From Marinifilum flexuosum (lineage in GTDB: Bacteria > Bacteroidota > Bacteroidia > Bacteroidales > Marinifilaceae): DNA of 64,000 bases. The notes under the pieces are model-generated. The model did not search any database. It saw nothing but the letters and a program-made list of their open reading frames with translations, and was not told where the DNA came from. The position numbers and the translations under genes are program-made. Shown piece by piece: positions 35,853 through 44,593 of this stretch. Numbering within the stretch: position 1 is the stretch's first letter; each line of letters begins with the position of its first letter. The stretch covers positions 1 through 64,000 of the forward strand of contig NZ_RAPQ01000013.1 of NCBI RefSeq assembly GCF_003610555.1, in the 5' to 3' direction.

Positions 35853-37163
35853 TTACATGGGAGTATCCTTGTTATCAAATATATTTGAGAAACTTTTTTT
35901 GAACCACCCATTCAAACTATCATGTTCCTCCTCATCTTCTTCAACCTGCTTGCTTTCAGCCTCAGGTTCAGGTTTGGATTTTGTGTTGATATTATTGGTT
36001 TCTATCTCAAAAATTTCCTCTTCTTTTTCTTCTTCGGAGCGTTTACGCATTAATTCTTCGCGTCGCTGAGTTTCTTCTCTTCTTTTTGCTGCGGCTTTTT
36101 CCTCTTCTGCAGCCGGATTTTCAATGATTAGTTCCAACTTTGGAGCATCCTCTTCTCTCTTTCTTGGTTCAATCATTAATTCAGGAATAGGATTTTCAGA
36201 AAATCCTGTTGCAATAATGGTAACACTTAATTCGTCACCCATTTTCTCATTGTAACCATTTCCCCAAATCACACTCACATCATCTCCTACAACATCCTGA
36301 ACGTAATCGGTAATCTGGCTCACCTCTTGCATGGTAACTTCCTCATCACCCGAAATGATATTCAAAAGAATATTTCGAGCACCAACAATATTATTGCTAT
36401 TTAAAAGAGGTGATGTTAAAGCCTCATCAATGGCTCGAATTGATCTATCCGGACCTGAAGCAGTAGCTGATCCCATTACAGCAACACCACTATTTCTCAT
36501 TACAGTTTCAACATCTGCAAAATCGACATTTACATATCCAGCAACAGTTATGATTTCAGCAATACTTTTTGCGGCTACCGAAAGAACATTATCAGCTTCA
36601 GCAAACGCATCGGAAAGTTTTAAATCTCCATACATTAACCTCAACTTTTCATTGTTGATAATCAATAATGCATCAACATGCTTTTCAAGGTTTTCAATTC
36701 CTTCCATAGCCTGTTGAATTCTTTTCTTCCCTTCAAATCTAAAAGGTATTGTAACAATCCCTACCGTAAGCACATCCTGCTGGCGAGCCGCTTCTGCAAT
36801 AATTGGTGCAGCACCAGTTCCGGTTCCTCCACCCATTCCAGCAGTTACGAAAACCATTTTGGTTTTTTCACTCAAAACCTTATTGATATCGTCTAAACTT
36901 TCGATTGCAGATTCTCTTCCTCGTTCAGGCTTATTTCCTGCTCCTCTTCCTTCGGTTAGCGATTTTCCCAACTGAACTTTAATGGGTACAGGACTATTTT
37001 CGAGTGCTTGTGAATCAGTATTACAAATTACAAAATCAACCCCCGTAATTCCTTCTTTTAACATGTGGTTGACAGCGTTTCCTCCTCCGCCACCCACACC
37101 AATTACTTTTATTATGGATTTTTCTTTTGGTTCAAAATTAACCGGTAATAATTCGTCAATCAT
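35853..37163 (-). CDS. ftsZ: Cell division protein FtsZ, long copy with FtsA-like tail
   Basis: The 436-residue protein has an intact FtsZ core: KVIGVGGGGGNAVN (about 20), MGGGTGTGAAP (about 110), PFRFEGKKR and T7 loop NVDFADV (about 213), about two thirds identical by eye to the next copy. After about residue 320 the tail differs: a long Glu/Lys/Arg-rich linker (EEKAAAKRREETQRREELM) and a last segment LNGWFKKSFSNIFDNKDTPM. I find no PAYxRK-type FtsA-binding peptide. The end instead resembles the C-terminal membrane helix of the FtsA encoded upstream (GFTAFLGSLFDTQDVDM). It lies 33 nt after ftsA. Direct membrane binding is inferred from this tail. Confidence 0.92.
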   Translation of the reverse strand: MIDELLPVNFEPKEKSIIKVIGVGGGGGNAVNHMLKEGITGVDFVICNTDSQALENSPVPIKVQLGKSLTEGRGAGNKPERGRESAIESLDDINKVLSEKTKMVFVTAGMGGGTGTGAAPIIAEAARQQDVLTVGIVTIPFRFEGKKRIQQAMEGIENLEKHVDALLIINNEKLRLMYGDLKLSDAFAEADNVLSVAAKSIAEIITVAGYVNVDFADVETVMRNSGVAVMGSATASGPDRSIRAIDEALTSPLLNSNNIVGARNILLNIISGDEEVTMQEVSQITDYVQDVVGDDVSVIWGNGYNEKMGDELSVTIIATGFSENPIPELMIEPRKREEDAPKLELIIENPAAEEEKAAAKRREETQRREELMRKRSEEEKEEEIFEIETNNINTKSKPEPEAESKQVEEDEEEHDSLNGWFKKSFSNIFDNKDTPM

Positions 37164-37196
37164 GATCTCACAGTATTAGGGTTACAATATCTTTTT

Positions 37197-38459
37197 TTAC
37201 ATATCCACATCTTGGGTATCAAATAAAGATCCAAGGAATGCTGTAAATCCTTTTTTCTTTTTTGGTTTATTTCCATTTAAATTGGTCTTTTCTACAGGCT
37301 TTGTTTTGGGTTTTTCCATGCCTTTTAATAAAAGACCAATAGAGGTTGAGTACATTGGATGATCAATATTTTCTTCCAAATTGACTTTTGAGTTTCTAGG
37401 GAAACCAATTCTTACATCCAAATTCGTTCTTTGCTGTGTTAAAATATCTAGGTTGGTGAGTAGACCTCCACCTCCGGTTAACACAATTCCAGCACCAATT
37501 TTATCTTTCAAACCTGTTGATTCAACCTGAAATTTCACAGAATCTATGATTTCCTCCATTCGACACTGAATAATTTGAGCAAGAAACTTAAAGGATATGT
37601 CCTTCTCGTCCCATCCTCCGGTTGCAGGAATAGTAACTACTTTATCGTCCGAAGTCATATCAGCAACAGCTTCACCAAATTGCACTTTCAATGCCTCGGC
37701 CTGTCTTAAAAATACCGAACATGCTTCTTTTATATCTTTGGTTACATGGTCACCACCAAAAGGAATAACCGAAGTATGTTTTAAAACGCCATCAAAATAA
37801 ACGGTTACATCAGTGGTTCCTCCGCCTATATCAACAAGTACAACTCCTGCCTCTTTCTCTTCCTTAGTTAAAACTGCCAAGGATGATGCCAAGGGTTCAA
37901 GAACCAATTCTTCCACATCCAAACCAACTTCACGAACACATTTTTCGATATTTCTGGCTGAAGCGGTTCTACCAATAATAATATTGAAATGACCATCTAG
38001 CCTACGTCCTGCCATCCCAAGAGGGTTCTTTATTCCAACCTCTTTATCAACAACAAATTCTTGAGGAATTACATGTAAGATTTGCTCACCAATTTCAACA
38101 GGATGTTTGTAATTCTCATTGGTAATTTGCTCAATATCCTCCTTTGTAATTTCTTCAACCGAATTTTCTATATACTTAAACTTCCTCTCTTTAACTATAC
38201 GAATATGCTGTCCGGCAATTCCCACATAAACTGTAGAAAATTCCTTATTGGTTTTCTCTTTCAAACGAGCCACAGCTTCATTAATAGCCTCGATAGTAAG
38301 TTCAATATCATGAATTACTCCACGCTTTACACCTTTAGAAACAGTACGCTCCATACCCAAAATATTAAGCTTTCCATCATTGGAAATCTCACCAAGTATG
38401 GCAACAATTTTTGTTGTTCCTATATCAATTGCGGCTATTATATTATTCGTCCCAACCAT
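37197..38459 (-). CDS. ftsA: Cell division protein FtsA
   Basis: FtsA is an actin-like ATPase that ties FtsZ filaments to the membrane. The 420-residue sequence has the phosphate-1 motif AAIDIGTTKIVAILGE (about 9-24), the 1C (SHS2) domain at about 85-165, phosphate-2 VVLVDIGGGTTDVTV (about 205-219) and the adenosine motif GIVLTGGGGLL (about 330-340). It ends in a basic linker (KPKKKKG) and an amphipathic helix FTAFLGSLF followed by DTQDVDM, the membrane-targeting tail. It lies 1 nt after ftsQ and 33 nt before the long ftsZ. Confidence 0.95.
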   Translation of the reverse strand: MVGTNNIIAAIDIGTTKIVAILGEISNDGKLNILGMERTVSKGVKRGVIHDIELTIEAINEAVARLKEKTNKEFSTVYVGIAGQHIRIVKERKFKYIENSVEEITKEDIEQITNENYKHPVEIGEQILHVIPQEFVVDKEVGIKNPLGMAGRRLDGHFNIIIGRTASARNIEKCVREVGLDVEELVLEPLASSLAVLTKEEKEAGVVLVDIGGGTTDVTVYFDGVLKHTSVIPFGGDHVTKDIKEACSVFLRQAEALKVQFGEAVADMTSDDKVVTIPATGGWDEKDISFKFLAQIIQCRMEEIIDSVKFQVESTGLKDKIGAGIVLTGGGGLLTNLDILTQQRTNLDVRIGFPRNSKVNLEENIDHPMYSTSIGLLLKGMEKPKTKPVEKTNLNGNKPKKKKGFTAFLGSLFDTQDVDM

Positions 38460-38460
38460 T

Positions 38461-39192
38461 CTAGTTCTTTTTTGTACAAACCACCTGATTTTCGTATTTC
38501 AGGTTGATTTTTTTGTATCTGTTCCACCCGGTTTTTGTAAATCCATCAGTGTACAAAGCATACAATTTTTCGAATTTCTTCTGATAATTTTCAATGCTTC
38601 CCAACTCAATTTTATGTGCTCCTACACGAGGTACTAAAACATACTCTTTTCCGCGTGTAACATGTATTTGAGTTATTTGCGACTTCCAAAATTCATCATT
38701 TGTAATAAATTTTACCAAATCAAAAAGCTCTTCTTTTATCAACTGCTCATTTACTGCCCCCGAAACCACCAAAACCCTTGATGTAAATTTAGGGGACAAT
38801 GGCATTTTCTTTCCTTCCTCATCAATATAATATCCTCTTCCCTGTAAAATACGAACAATTGGATTTCTCTGATGTATCTCAACAATCAGATTTCCTGAAA
38901 GCGAAGAATAGATTTCTGACTTTTTCACATATGGAACCCGATTGATCTTATCCTCTAAAACTTCCTTATTTATCGCATAAACAGAGTTTCCTTCCCAGTC
39001 TGGATACTGTTTTTTTACAATCTTCTCAACATCCTTATTACTAACAAAACCACTGTCGATGCTATCTTTCACCTTAACTTTTATATCGTTTAGGATAATA
39101 GCATCTCTCTTATCACCTACAAACGAGAAGCTTACCAGCAAATATCCAAGTAACGATATCCAAATTAATATGACAGTAATTTTCTTAAGCAT
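38461..39192 (-). CDS. ftsQ: Cell division protein FtsQ
   Basis: The 243-residue protein has one N-terminal membrane helix (about 5-25, ITVILIWISLLGYLLVSFSFVG), a POTRA-like domain (about 30-105, ending YVKKSEIYSSLSGNLIVEI) and a beta domain (QRNPIVRILQGRGYYIDEEG). This is the FtsQ/DivIB layout; FtsQ bridges the FtsL-FtsB complex and later division proteins in the periplasm. Sequence is weakly conserved in this family, and position between murC and ftsA is strong support. Spacing is 4 nt to murC and 1 nt to ftsA. Confidence 0.88.
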   Translation of the reverse strand: MLKKITVILIWISLLGYLLVSFSFVGDKRDAIILNDIKVKVKDSIDSGFVSNKDVEKIVKKQYPDWEGNSVYAINKEVLEDKINRVPYVKKSEIYSSLSGNLIVEIHQRNPIVRILQGRGYYIDEEGKKMPLSPKFTSRVLVVSGAVNEQLIKEELFDLVKFITNDEFWKSQITQIHVTRGKEYVLVPRVGAHKIELGSIENYQKKFEKLYALYTDGFTKTGWNRYKKINLKYENQVVCTKKN

Positions 39193-39196
39193 GCTT

Positions 39197-40561
39197 TTAT
39201 TTTTCTATCAACATATTTTTGATTGGTTCAACCAATTTATCTATATCCCCGGCACCCAAGGTCAAAAGAACTTCCAAATCTTTTTGATCCAACAAATCAA
39301 TCAACTCTTCTTTTGAGCAAGTGCACACAGGAACTGTAATATTTTTCATGATCATCTCAGAGCTTACCCCTTCGATTGGTAATTCACGTGCAGGATATAT
39401 ATCCAGCAGGATTACTTCATCCAACAGGCTTAAACTTTCCGCAAAACCATCTGCAAAATCTCTGGTCCTGGTATACAAATGCGGCTGAAAAACTCCCGTA
39501 ATTTTCTTATTCGGATAAATGTCTCTAACCGATGATATACTTTCTTTCAACTCTTTTGGATGATGCGCATAATCATCTATAAAAACCAAATTGTCTTTTC
39601 TGATTTGATAATCGAATCTTCTTCTGACCCCTTCAAATGATGACAATGCAGCTCTGATTTCTTCTTCCTTCACTCCTCCTAGAATAGCGACACTACAAGC
39701 TCCTATTGCATTTTCCACATTTATTTTCCCTGGATAAGAGAATTTTAACTTTTCAAATACTCCTTTCGGATGAACCAAATCAAACTCATAGAATCCTTCT
39801 ACAAGTGTTAAGTTTTTAGCATAAAAGTCCGCAACTTCATCAAGAGAATAAGTATACTTTTCAACTTTTATATTTTCGAGATGTAAACCTTTTTTATGCA
39901 CTAATATTCCATCCTGCTTTATTTGACCAGCATATTCCTGAAAACTCTTTTCAAGTTCAGATTTATCACCATAAATATCCAAATGGTCGGCATCCATTGA
40001 TGTAATCAATGCAATTTTAGGATGCAACTGCAAAAATGATCGATCAAACTCGTCGGCTTCCAGAATTACCCATGGACTATCTTTACTCAATAAAAGATTA
40101 GACTGATAGTTTCTGGAGATCCCTCCCAAAAAAGCATTACAACCCATTTTTGAATTGTAAAAAATATGAGCTGTTATGGTTGAAACCGTAGTTTTCCCGT
40201 GAGTACCTGCAATTCCAATTCCATTTAAATCATCCGAAAGCAAACCCAAAACCTGAGATCGTTTCATAATGGTATAGCTATTCAATTTAAAATAGCTCAA
40301 TTGCTGATGATCTTTTGGAATAGCAGGTGTAAACACCACCAAAGTATTTTCCTTAATCAGAAATTCATTTGGGATGGTATCCAAATCATCTTCGAAAGTA
40401 ATCTTAATACCTTCTTCCAGAAGCTCACCTGTTAGTTTGGTGGATGTCCTGTCATATCCAAACACATTCTTACCAATGGAATGGAAGTAACGTGCAATTG
40501 CACTCATTCCTATTCCTCCAATACCAACGAAATAAATATTTTTAAAATCTTCTAACTTCAT
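39197..40561 (-). CDS. murC: UDP-N-acetylmuramate-L-alanine ligase
   Basis: MurC adds L-alanine to UDP-MurNAc, the first amino acid of the peptidoglycan stem. The 454-residue protein has the N-terminal UDP-binding GIGGIGMSAIAR (about 13-24), the ATP loop GIAGTHGKTTVS (about 106-117), the central EADEFDRSF and DADHLDIYGD stretches, and the C-terminal domain with FIDDYAHHPKE. Length is normal. It sits 1 nt after murG and 4 nt before ftsQ in the dcw operon and acts in the cytoplasm. Confidence 0.96.
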   Translation of the reverse strand: MKLEDFKNIYFVGIGGIGMSAIARYFHSIGKNVFGYDRTSTKLTGELLEEGIKITFEDDLDTIPNEFLIKENTLVVFTPAIPKDHQQLSYFKLNSYTIMKRSQVLGLLSDDLNGIGIAGTHGKTTVSTITAHIFYNSKMGCNAFLGGISRNYQSNLLLSKDSPWVILEADEFDRSFLQLHPKIALITSMDADHLDIYGDKSELEKSFQEYAGQIKQDGILVHKKGLHLENIKVEKYTYSLDEVADFYAKNLTLVEGFYEFDLVHPKGVFEKLKFSYPGKINVENAIGACSVAILGGVKEEEIRAALSSFEGVRRRFDYQIRKDNLVFIDDYAHHPKELKESISSVRDIYPNKKITGVFQPHLYTRTRDFADGFAESLSLLDEVILLDIYPARELPIEGVSSEMIMKNITVPVCTCSKEELIDLLDQKDLEVLLTLGAGDIDKLVEPIKNMLIEK

Positions 40562-40562
40562 A

Positions 40563-41663
40563 TTATATCATTGCAAGAATGTGTTCTGCTATATCATCTG
40601 CTGCATCAGGTTTGGCAAGCAACTTACAATTTTTTGCCAACTGAGCACATCTTTCTTCCTTATTGATTAAGTCTAAAGCTTGTGGAATTAAATTCACTTC
40701 TGCTTCAGCATCCTTTACCATCACCGCAGCATCTTTATTTACCAATGCCATTGCATTTTTGGTTTGATGATCTTCCGAAACATTAGGCGAAGGCACCAAA
40801 ATACATGCTTTCTCCACCAAGCACAATTCAGAAATGGTTCCTGCTCCTGCTCTTGAAATTACAATGTCAGCAGCAGCATAAGCCAAATCCATACGGCTCA
40901 AAAAATCAGTAAACTTTAAATTAGGCAAATCCCAATTTTCAAGCTCTTTTTTTACTTTTTCTATATAAAACTTTCCTGTTTGCCAAATCACCTGAACTCC
41001 TGATTGAGAAATAGCATCAAGTGAATTTAAAACACTATTGTTTATGGTTCTTGCACCCAGACTACCTCCAACAATCAAGATTGTTTTTTTATCAGACTTC
41101 AAGTCAAAATGCTTTAAGGCTTCCTCTCTTTTCGATTCAATTTCCATCAAATCCTTACGAACAGGATTCCCTGTCATCACAATCTTCTCCTTTGGAAAGA
41201 ATCGCTCCATTCCTTCGTAGGCAACACAAATTTTCTTAGCCTTTTTAGCTAGTAATTTATTGGTGATCCCGGCATAGGAGTTTTGTTCCTGAATTAATGC
41301 AGGCACACCTAGTTTTGCAGCTACATGTAATAATGGTCCGCTGGCATAACCTCCAACACCAACAACAGCATCAGGTTCAAAGCCCTTCACAATTGCTTTT
41401 GCTTTCCATATACTTTTTAACAAACGAGGGAAAAACTTTAAATTCTCCTTCGATAAACTTCTTTGTAAACCGCGAATAGGCAATCCAACTATATCATATC
41501 CAGCAGCAGGAACTTTTTCCATTTCCATTTTTCCTTCGGCACCTACAAACAAAATTTCACAATCCTGATGCTTTTGTTTTAAAGCATTGGCAATAGAAAT
41601 GGCCGGATAGATATGTCCTCCGGTTCCTCCGCCGCTAACTATTATTTTAATTTTCTGCTTCAT
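40563..41663 (-). CDS. murG: MurG, UDP-GlcNAc transferase forming lipid II
   Basis: MurG adds GlcNAc to lipid I to form lipid II on the inner face of the membrane. The 366-residue GT28 protein has the N-terminal loop SGGGTGGHIYPAISIA (about 10-25), VVGVGGYASGPLL and IQEQNSYAG in the first lobe, and ILIVGGSLGARTIN and SRAGAGTISELCLVEKACILVPSP in the second. The start overlaps the ftsW end by 17 nt, suggesting coupled translation. Confidence 0.96.
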   Translation of the reverse strand: MKQKIKIIVSGGGTGGHIYPAISIANALKQKHQDCEILFVGAEGKMEMEKVPAAGYDIVGLPIRGLQRSLSKENLKFFPRLLKSIWKAKAIVKGFEPDAVVGVGGYASGPLLHVAAKLGVPALIQEQNSYAGITNKLLAKKAKKICVAYEGMERFFPKEKIVMTGNPVRKDLMEIESKREEALKHFDLKSDKKTILIVGGSLGARTINNSVLNSLDAISQSGVQVIWQTGKFYIEKVKKELENWDLPNLKFTDFLSRMDLAYAAADIVISRAGAGTISELCLVEKACILVPSPNVSEDHQTKNAMALVNKDAAVMVKDAEAEVNLIPQALDLINKEERCAQLAKNCKLLAKPDAADDIAEHILAMI

Positions 41664-42837
41664 TTAATCTTTTTTCTTCTTCGTTTGCCCAATTGCTAAT
41701 ACTTAGTATCATCCCCAAAGCGGCACTGGTAAATATCAAGGATGTTCCTCCCATACTTACCAAAGGCAATGGCTGACCTGTTACCGGAATTAAATTCACC
41801 GAAACAGCCATATTTGTCAAAGCCTGAAAAACGATACTTAAGGTTAAACCTATGACCAAAAATGCGGGAAATGTTCTACTACATTTCCGAACTATTATTC
41901 CAGCCCGATACAGTAAGAACAGATATAAGGCAAGAATTCCAAATCCTCCAACCCATCCCATTTCTTCGAGTATAATGGCATAAATAAAATCGGAATATGG
42001 ATGTGGTAAAAAATTACGTTGTGTACTATTGCCCGGCATTTTACCAAAAATACCCCCCGAAACAACTGCAATTTTTGCTTGTTCCACCTGGTAGTTTTGA
42101 TTATTATTTATACTTCGTTCCTCATCAAAAAAGTTCTCGATTCTACTTCGAACCGTTTGAACACGCCCTAAACTCGGAATTACCGGAGCCAATGCAATTA
42201 ACAACACCAAAACCAGCAATACAGCAGCAATACTACCAAACAAATATTTATAAGCTACACGACCTATAAACATCAAAATATAACAGATACCTCCTAATAA
42301 TACAGAGGTAGAAAAGTCATCTAAAAATATCAGAAAGCACACTATTCCTATTGGAATAATCAGATGAATAAAAGCTTCTTTACTACATCCGAGCTTTCCT
42401 TGAAACCTCGATAAAGTCCTGGAAACATGCAATATCAAAGCCAGCTTTGCCAATTCAGAGGGTTGGAAATTAAATCCAATTCCTGGAATTGTTATCCATC
42501 GGGAAGCATCATTCAAATTCGTTCCAATTAATTTGGCCAATATTAGCATCCCAACCGATATTACCAGAATGATGTTTGCAAAACTGGAATAATATCGATG
42601 TGGCATGGCATGTACAAAATACATTATAACAAAACATCCACCCAATAAAACCAACTGCTTTATCAAGAAATAAGATGTGTTTCCTCCACGAACTTTATAA
42701 GCCAATGTTCCCGTTGAGCTATAAACCACCAGCAACGAAACCAAAGACAATAGTAAAATGACAATCCAAATTACTTTATCGCCTCTTAGTTTAGGATTCT
42801 TAATCCAGTTCCACATTCTTGCCAGCCAGTTCTGCAT
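41647..42837 (-). CDS. ftsW: FtsW, SEDS-family septal peptidoglycan polymerase
   Basis: FtsW is a multi-pass SEDS glycosyltransferase that works with FtsI at the septum. The 396-residue protein has about ten hydrophobic segments, the catalytic Asp region in FLDDFSTSVLLG (about 173-184), QVEQAKIAVVSGGIFGKMPGNS and the C-terminal PVTGQPLPLVSMGGTSL motif. Residues DASRWITIPGIGFNFQPSELAKL form the signature after helix 3. It lies 15 nt after murD and overlaps murG. Confidence 0.94.
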   Translation of the reverse strand: MQNWLARMWNWIKNPKLRGDKVIWIVILLLSLVSLLVVYSSTGTLAYKVRGGNTSYFLIKQLVLLGGCFVIMYFVHAMPHRYYSSFANIILVISVGMLILAKLIGTNLNDASRWITIPGIGFNFQPSELAKLALILHVSRTLSRFQGKLGCSKEAFIHLIIPIGIVCFLIFLDDFSTSVLLGGICYILMFIGRVAYKYLFGSIAAVLLVLVLLIALAPVIPSLGRVQTVRSRIENFFDEERSINNNQNYQVEQAKIAVVSGGIFGKMPGNSTQRNFLPHPYSDFIYAIILEEMGWVGGFGILALYLFLLYRAGIIVRKCSRTFPAFLVIGLTLSIVFQALTNMAVSVNLIPVTGQPLPLVSMGGTSLIFTSAALGMILSISNWANEEEKRLNEAEN

Positions 42838-42852
42838 AAACTATTCCTCTTT

Positions 42853-44190
42853 TTACAGATTTCTTACTTCTTCTTTAAATTGATCCCCTCGGTCTTCATA
42901 CGATTTAAACAAATCGAAACTTGCACATGCAGGTGATAACAATACTACCTCATCCTTATTAGCAATTTCATAGGATAATTTCACCGCTTTTTCCATCGAA
43001 TTAGCATCTACTATGGTCTTTACTCTTCCATCAAAAGCTTTATGAATTTTTTCATTATCAACACCTAAACACACAATTCCCTTCACTTTCTCATCAACCA
43101 AGTCATAAAGCACGGAGTAATCATTTCCCTTATCAACACCACCAACAATCCATACAACAGGCTCTTCCATGCTTTCCAAGGCATACCAGGTTGAATTAAT
43201 GTTTGTAGCTTTTGAATCATTGATAAACTGAATGCCACGCACTTTCACAACTTTTTCCAATCGGTGATTTACACCCTGAAAATCACTTAGACTCTCACGT
43301 ATTGCATCTTTTCTAATGCCTAATACACTTCCGGCAATTCCTGATGCCAATGAGTTATATACGTTGTGTATTCCAGGTAATGATAAATCCTTTTTATCCA
43401 TAGATATTTTGTATTCGTTACAATCAATTGTTAACAATTCTTTCTCAAGCCATCCACCTGTTTTCAGTTCTTTTTTAACTGAAAAAGGAAATAGTTGAGC
43501 TTTAGAGTTCCAATTCTCCATTTCTTTGCTGATGATTTCATCATCGCAACAATACACAAAAGCATCACTTTCTGTAAGGTTCTGTATAATGCGAAACTTC
43601 GAATCGACATAGTTCTGCATTTTATAATCGTACCGATCTAAATGATCAGGTGTAATATTCAATAAGATCGCGATATCCGCTTTGAACTGATACATTCCAT
43701 CCAGCTGAAAACTGCTCAATTCAAGCACATAGTAATCAAAATTTTTCTCGGCAACTTGCCAAGCTAAACTTTCGCCAACATTACCTGCCAAACCAACATT
43801 TAAGCCTGCTTTTTTTAGCATATGATAAAGCACTAATGTTGTAGTGGTTTTGCCGTTACTACCCGTAATGCAAATCATCTTTGCATCACTATATCTTCCC
43901 GCAAATTCAATTTCAGAGATTACAGGAATACCTTTACCCTTCAGCTTTAAAATTAAAGGCGCCTTATCTGGAATTCCTGGGCTTTTCACTACTTCAGTAG
44001 CTGAAAGTATTTTGCCTTCGCTATGTTCTCCCTCTTCAAAATCTATTTTATACTCTTGAAGAGCTTTTTTGTACTTATCACTGATTTTTCCAAGATCAGA
44101 TACAAACACATCAAATCCTTTCGCCTGAGCAAGAACTGCTGCTCCAACTCCACTTTCTCCTGCACCTAATATGACAATTCTCTTATTCAA
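42853..44190 (-). CDS. murD: UDP-N-acetylmuramoyl-L-alanine-D-glutamate ligase
   Basis: MurD adds D-glutamate to UDP-MurNAc-Ala. The 445-residue protein has the N-terminal RIVILGAGESGVG (about 4-16), the ATP loop ITGSNGKTTTT (about 111-121), ELSSFQLDG, NITPDHLDRYD and the C-terminal FINDSKATN and SPACASFDLFKSYEDRGDQF. Translation starts at TTG: there is no ATG or GTG between the preceding stop and the conserved strand. It lies 10 nt after an inserted four-helix-bundle gene, which separates it from mraY. Confidence 0.94.
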   Translation of the reverse strand: MNKRIVILGAGESGVGAAVLAQAKGFDVFVSDLGKISDKYKKALQEYKIDFEEGEHSEGKILSATEVVKSPGIPDKAPLILKLKGKGIPVISEIEFAGRYSDAKMICITGSNGKTTTTLVLYHMLKKAGLNVGLAGNVGESLAWQVAEKNFDYYVLELSSFQLDGMYQFKADIAILLNITPDHLDRYDYKMQNYVDSKFRIIQNLTESDAFVYCCDDEIISKEMENWNSKAQLFPFSVKKELKTGGWLEKELLTIDCNEYKISMDKKDLSLPGIHNVYNSLASGIAGSVLGIRKDAIRESLSDFQGVNHRLEKVVKVRGIQFINDSKATNINSTWYALESMEEPVVWIVGGVDKGNDYSVLYDLVDEKVKGIVCLGVDNEKIHKAFDGRVKTIVDANSMEKAVKLSYEIANKDEVVLLSPACASFDLFKSYEDRGDQFKEEVRNL

Positions 44191-44200
44191 TGTATAATGC

Positions 44201-44566
44201 TTAGTTATTAATGTTTAATGATGCTTTAGCAGATTTAATAATACTTGTAATTAGTTTAATGATCTCCACCGCATCTTTATTTATATTTTCATATTGATCC
44301 AAACTCAAGTAATCTGTTTCTTTTAAAAGTTCCAACCAATACATTGTTTCATTAATCTCTTTCTGTCCGATAGCCATTTTATGGATAAAATCCTTCTTTG
44401 TTTCTGCAAATTCAGCTTCTCTAATCATTGCTCCAACGCTAGTTCCTGATCTTAAAAGTTGCTTCGATAGTATAAATTCCTTTTTCTCTTCGTTCAAGTA
44501 CCTAAACATTTTCACTATTCGAATTGCAAAAACAAAACTTTTATCTTTTATGGCATTCTCTTTCAT
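44201..44566 (-). CDS. Four-helix-bundle protein (23S intervening-sequence family) inside dcw
   Basis: The 121-residue protein is of the four-helix-bundle family first seen in 23S rRNA intervening sequences and related to the Avd accessory proteins of diversity-generating retroelements. Visible signature: SFVFAIRIVKMFRYL, LSKQLLRSGTSVGAMIREAEFAETKKDFIHKM and the C-terminal KLITSIIKSAKASL. It lies between mraY (27 nt upstream) and murD (10 nt downstream) on the same strand and is not a normal member of the dcw cluster. AT-rich TTTAATG/CATTAAA sequences lie on both sides. It may have been inserted without breaking the operon; function in cell wall synthesis is not implied. Confidence 0.87.
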   Translation of the reverse strand: MKENAIKDKSFVFAIRIVKMFRYLNEEKKEFILSKQLLRSGTSVGAMIREAEFAETKKDFIHKMAIGQKEINETMYWLELLKETDYLSLDQYENINKDAVEIIKLITSIIKSAKASLNINN

Positions 44567-44593
44567 TGACCATTAAACCTTAATCATTAAAAA

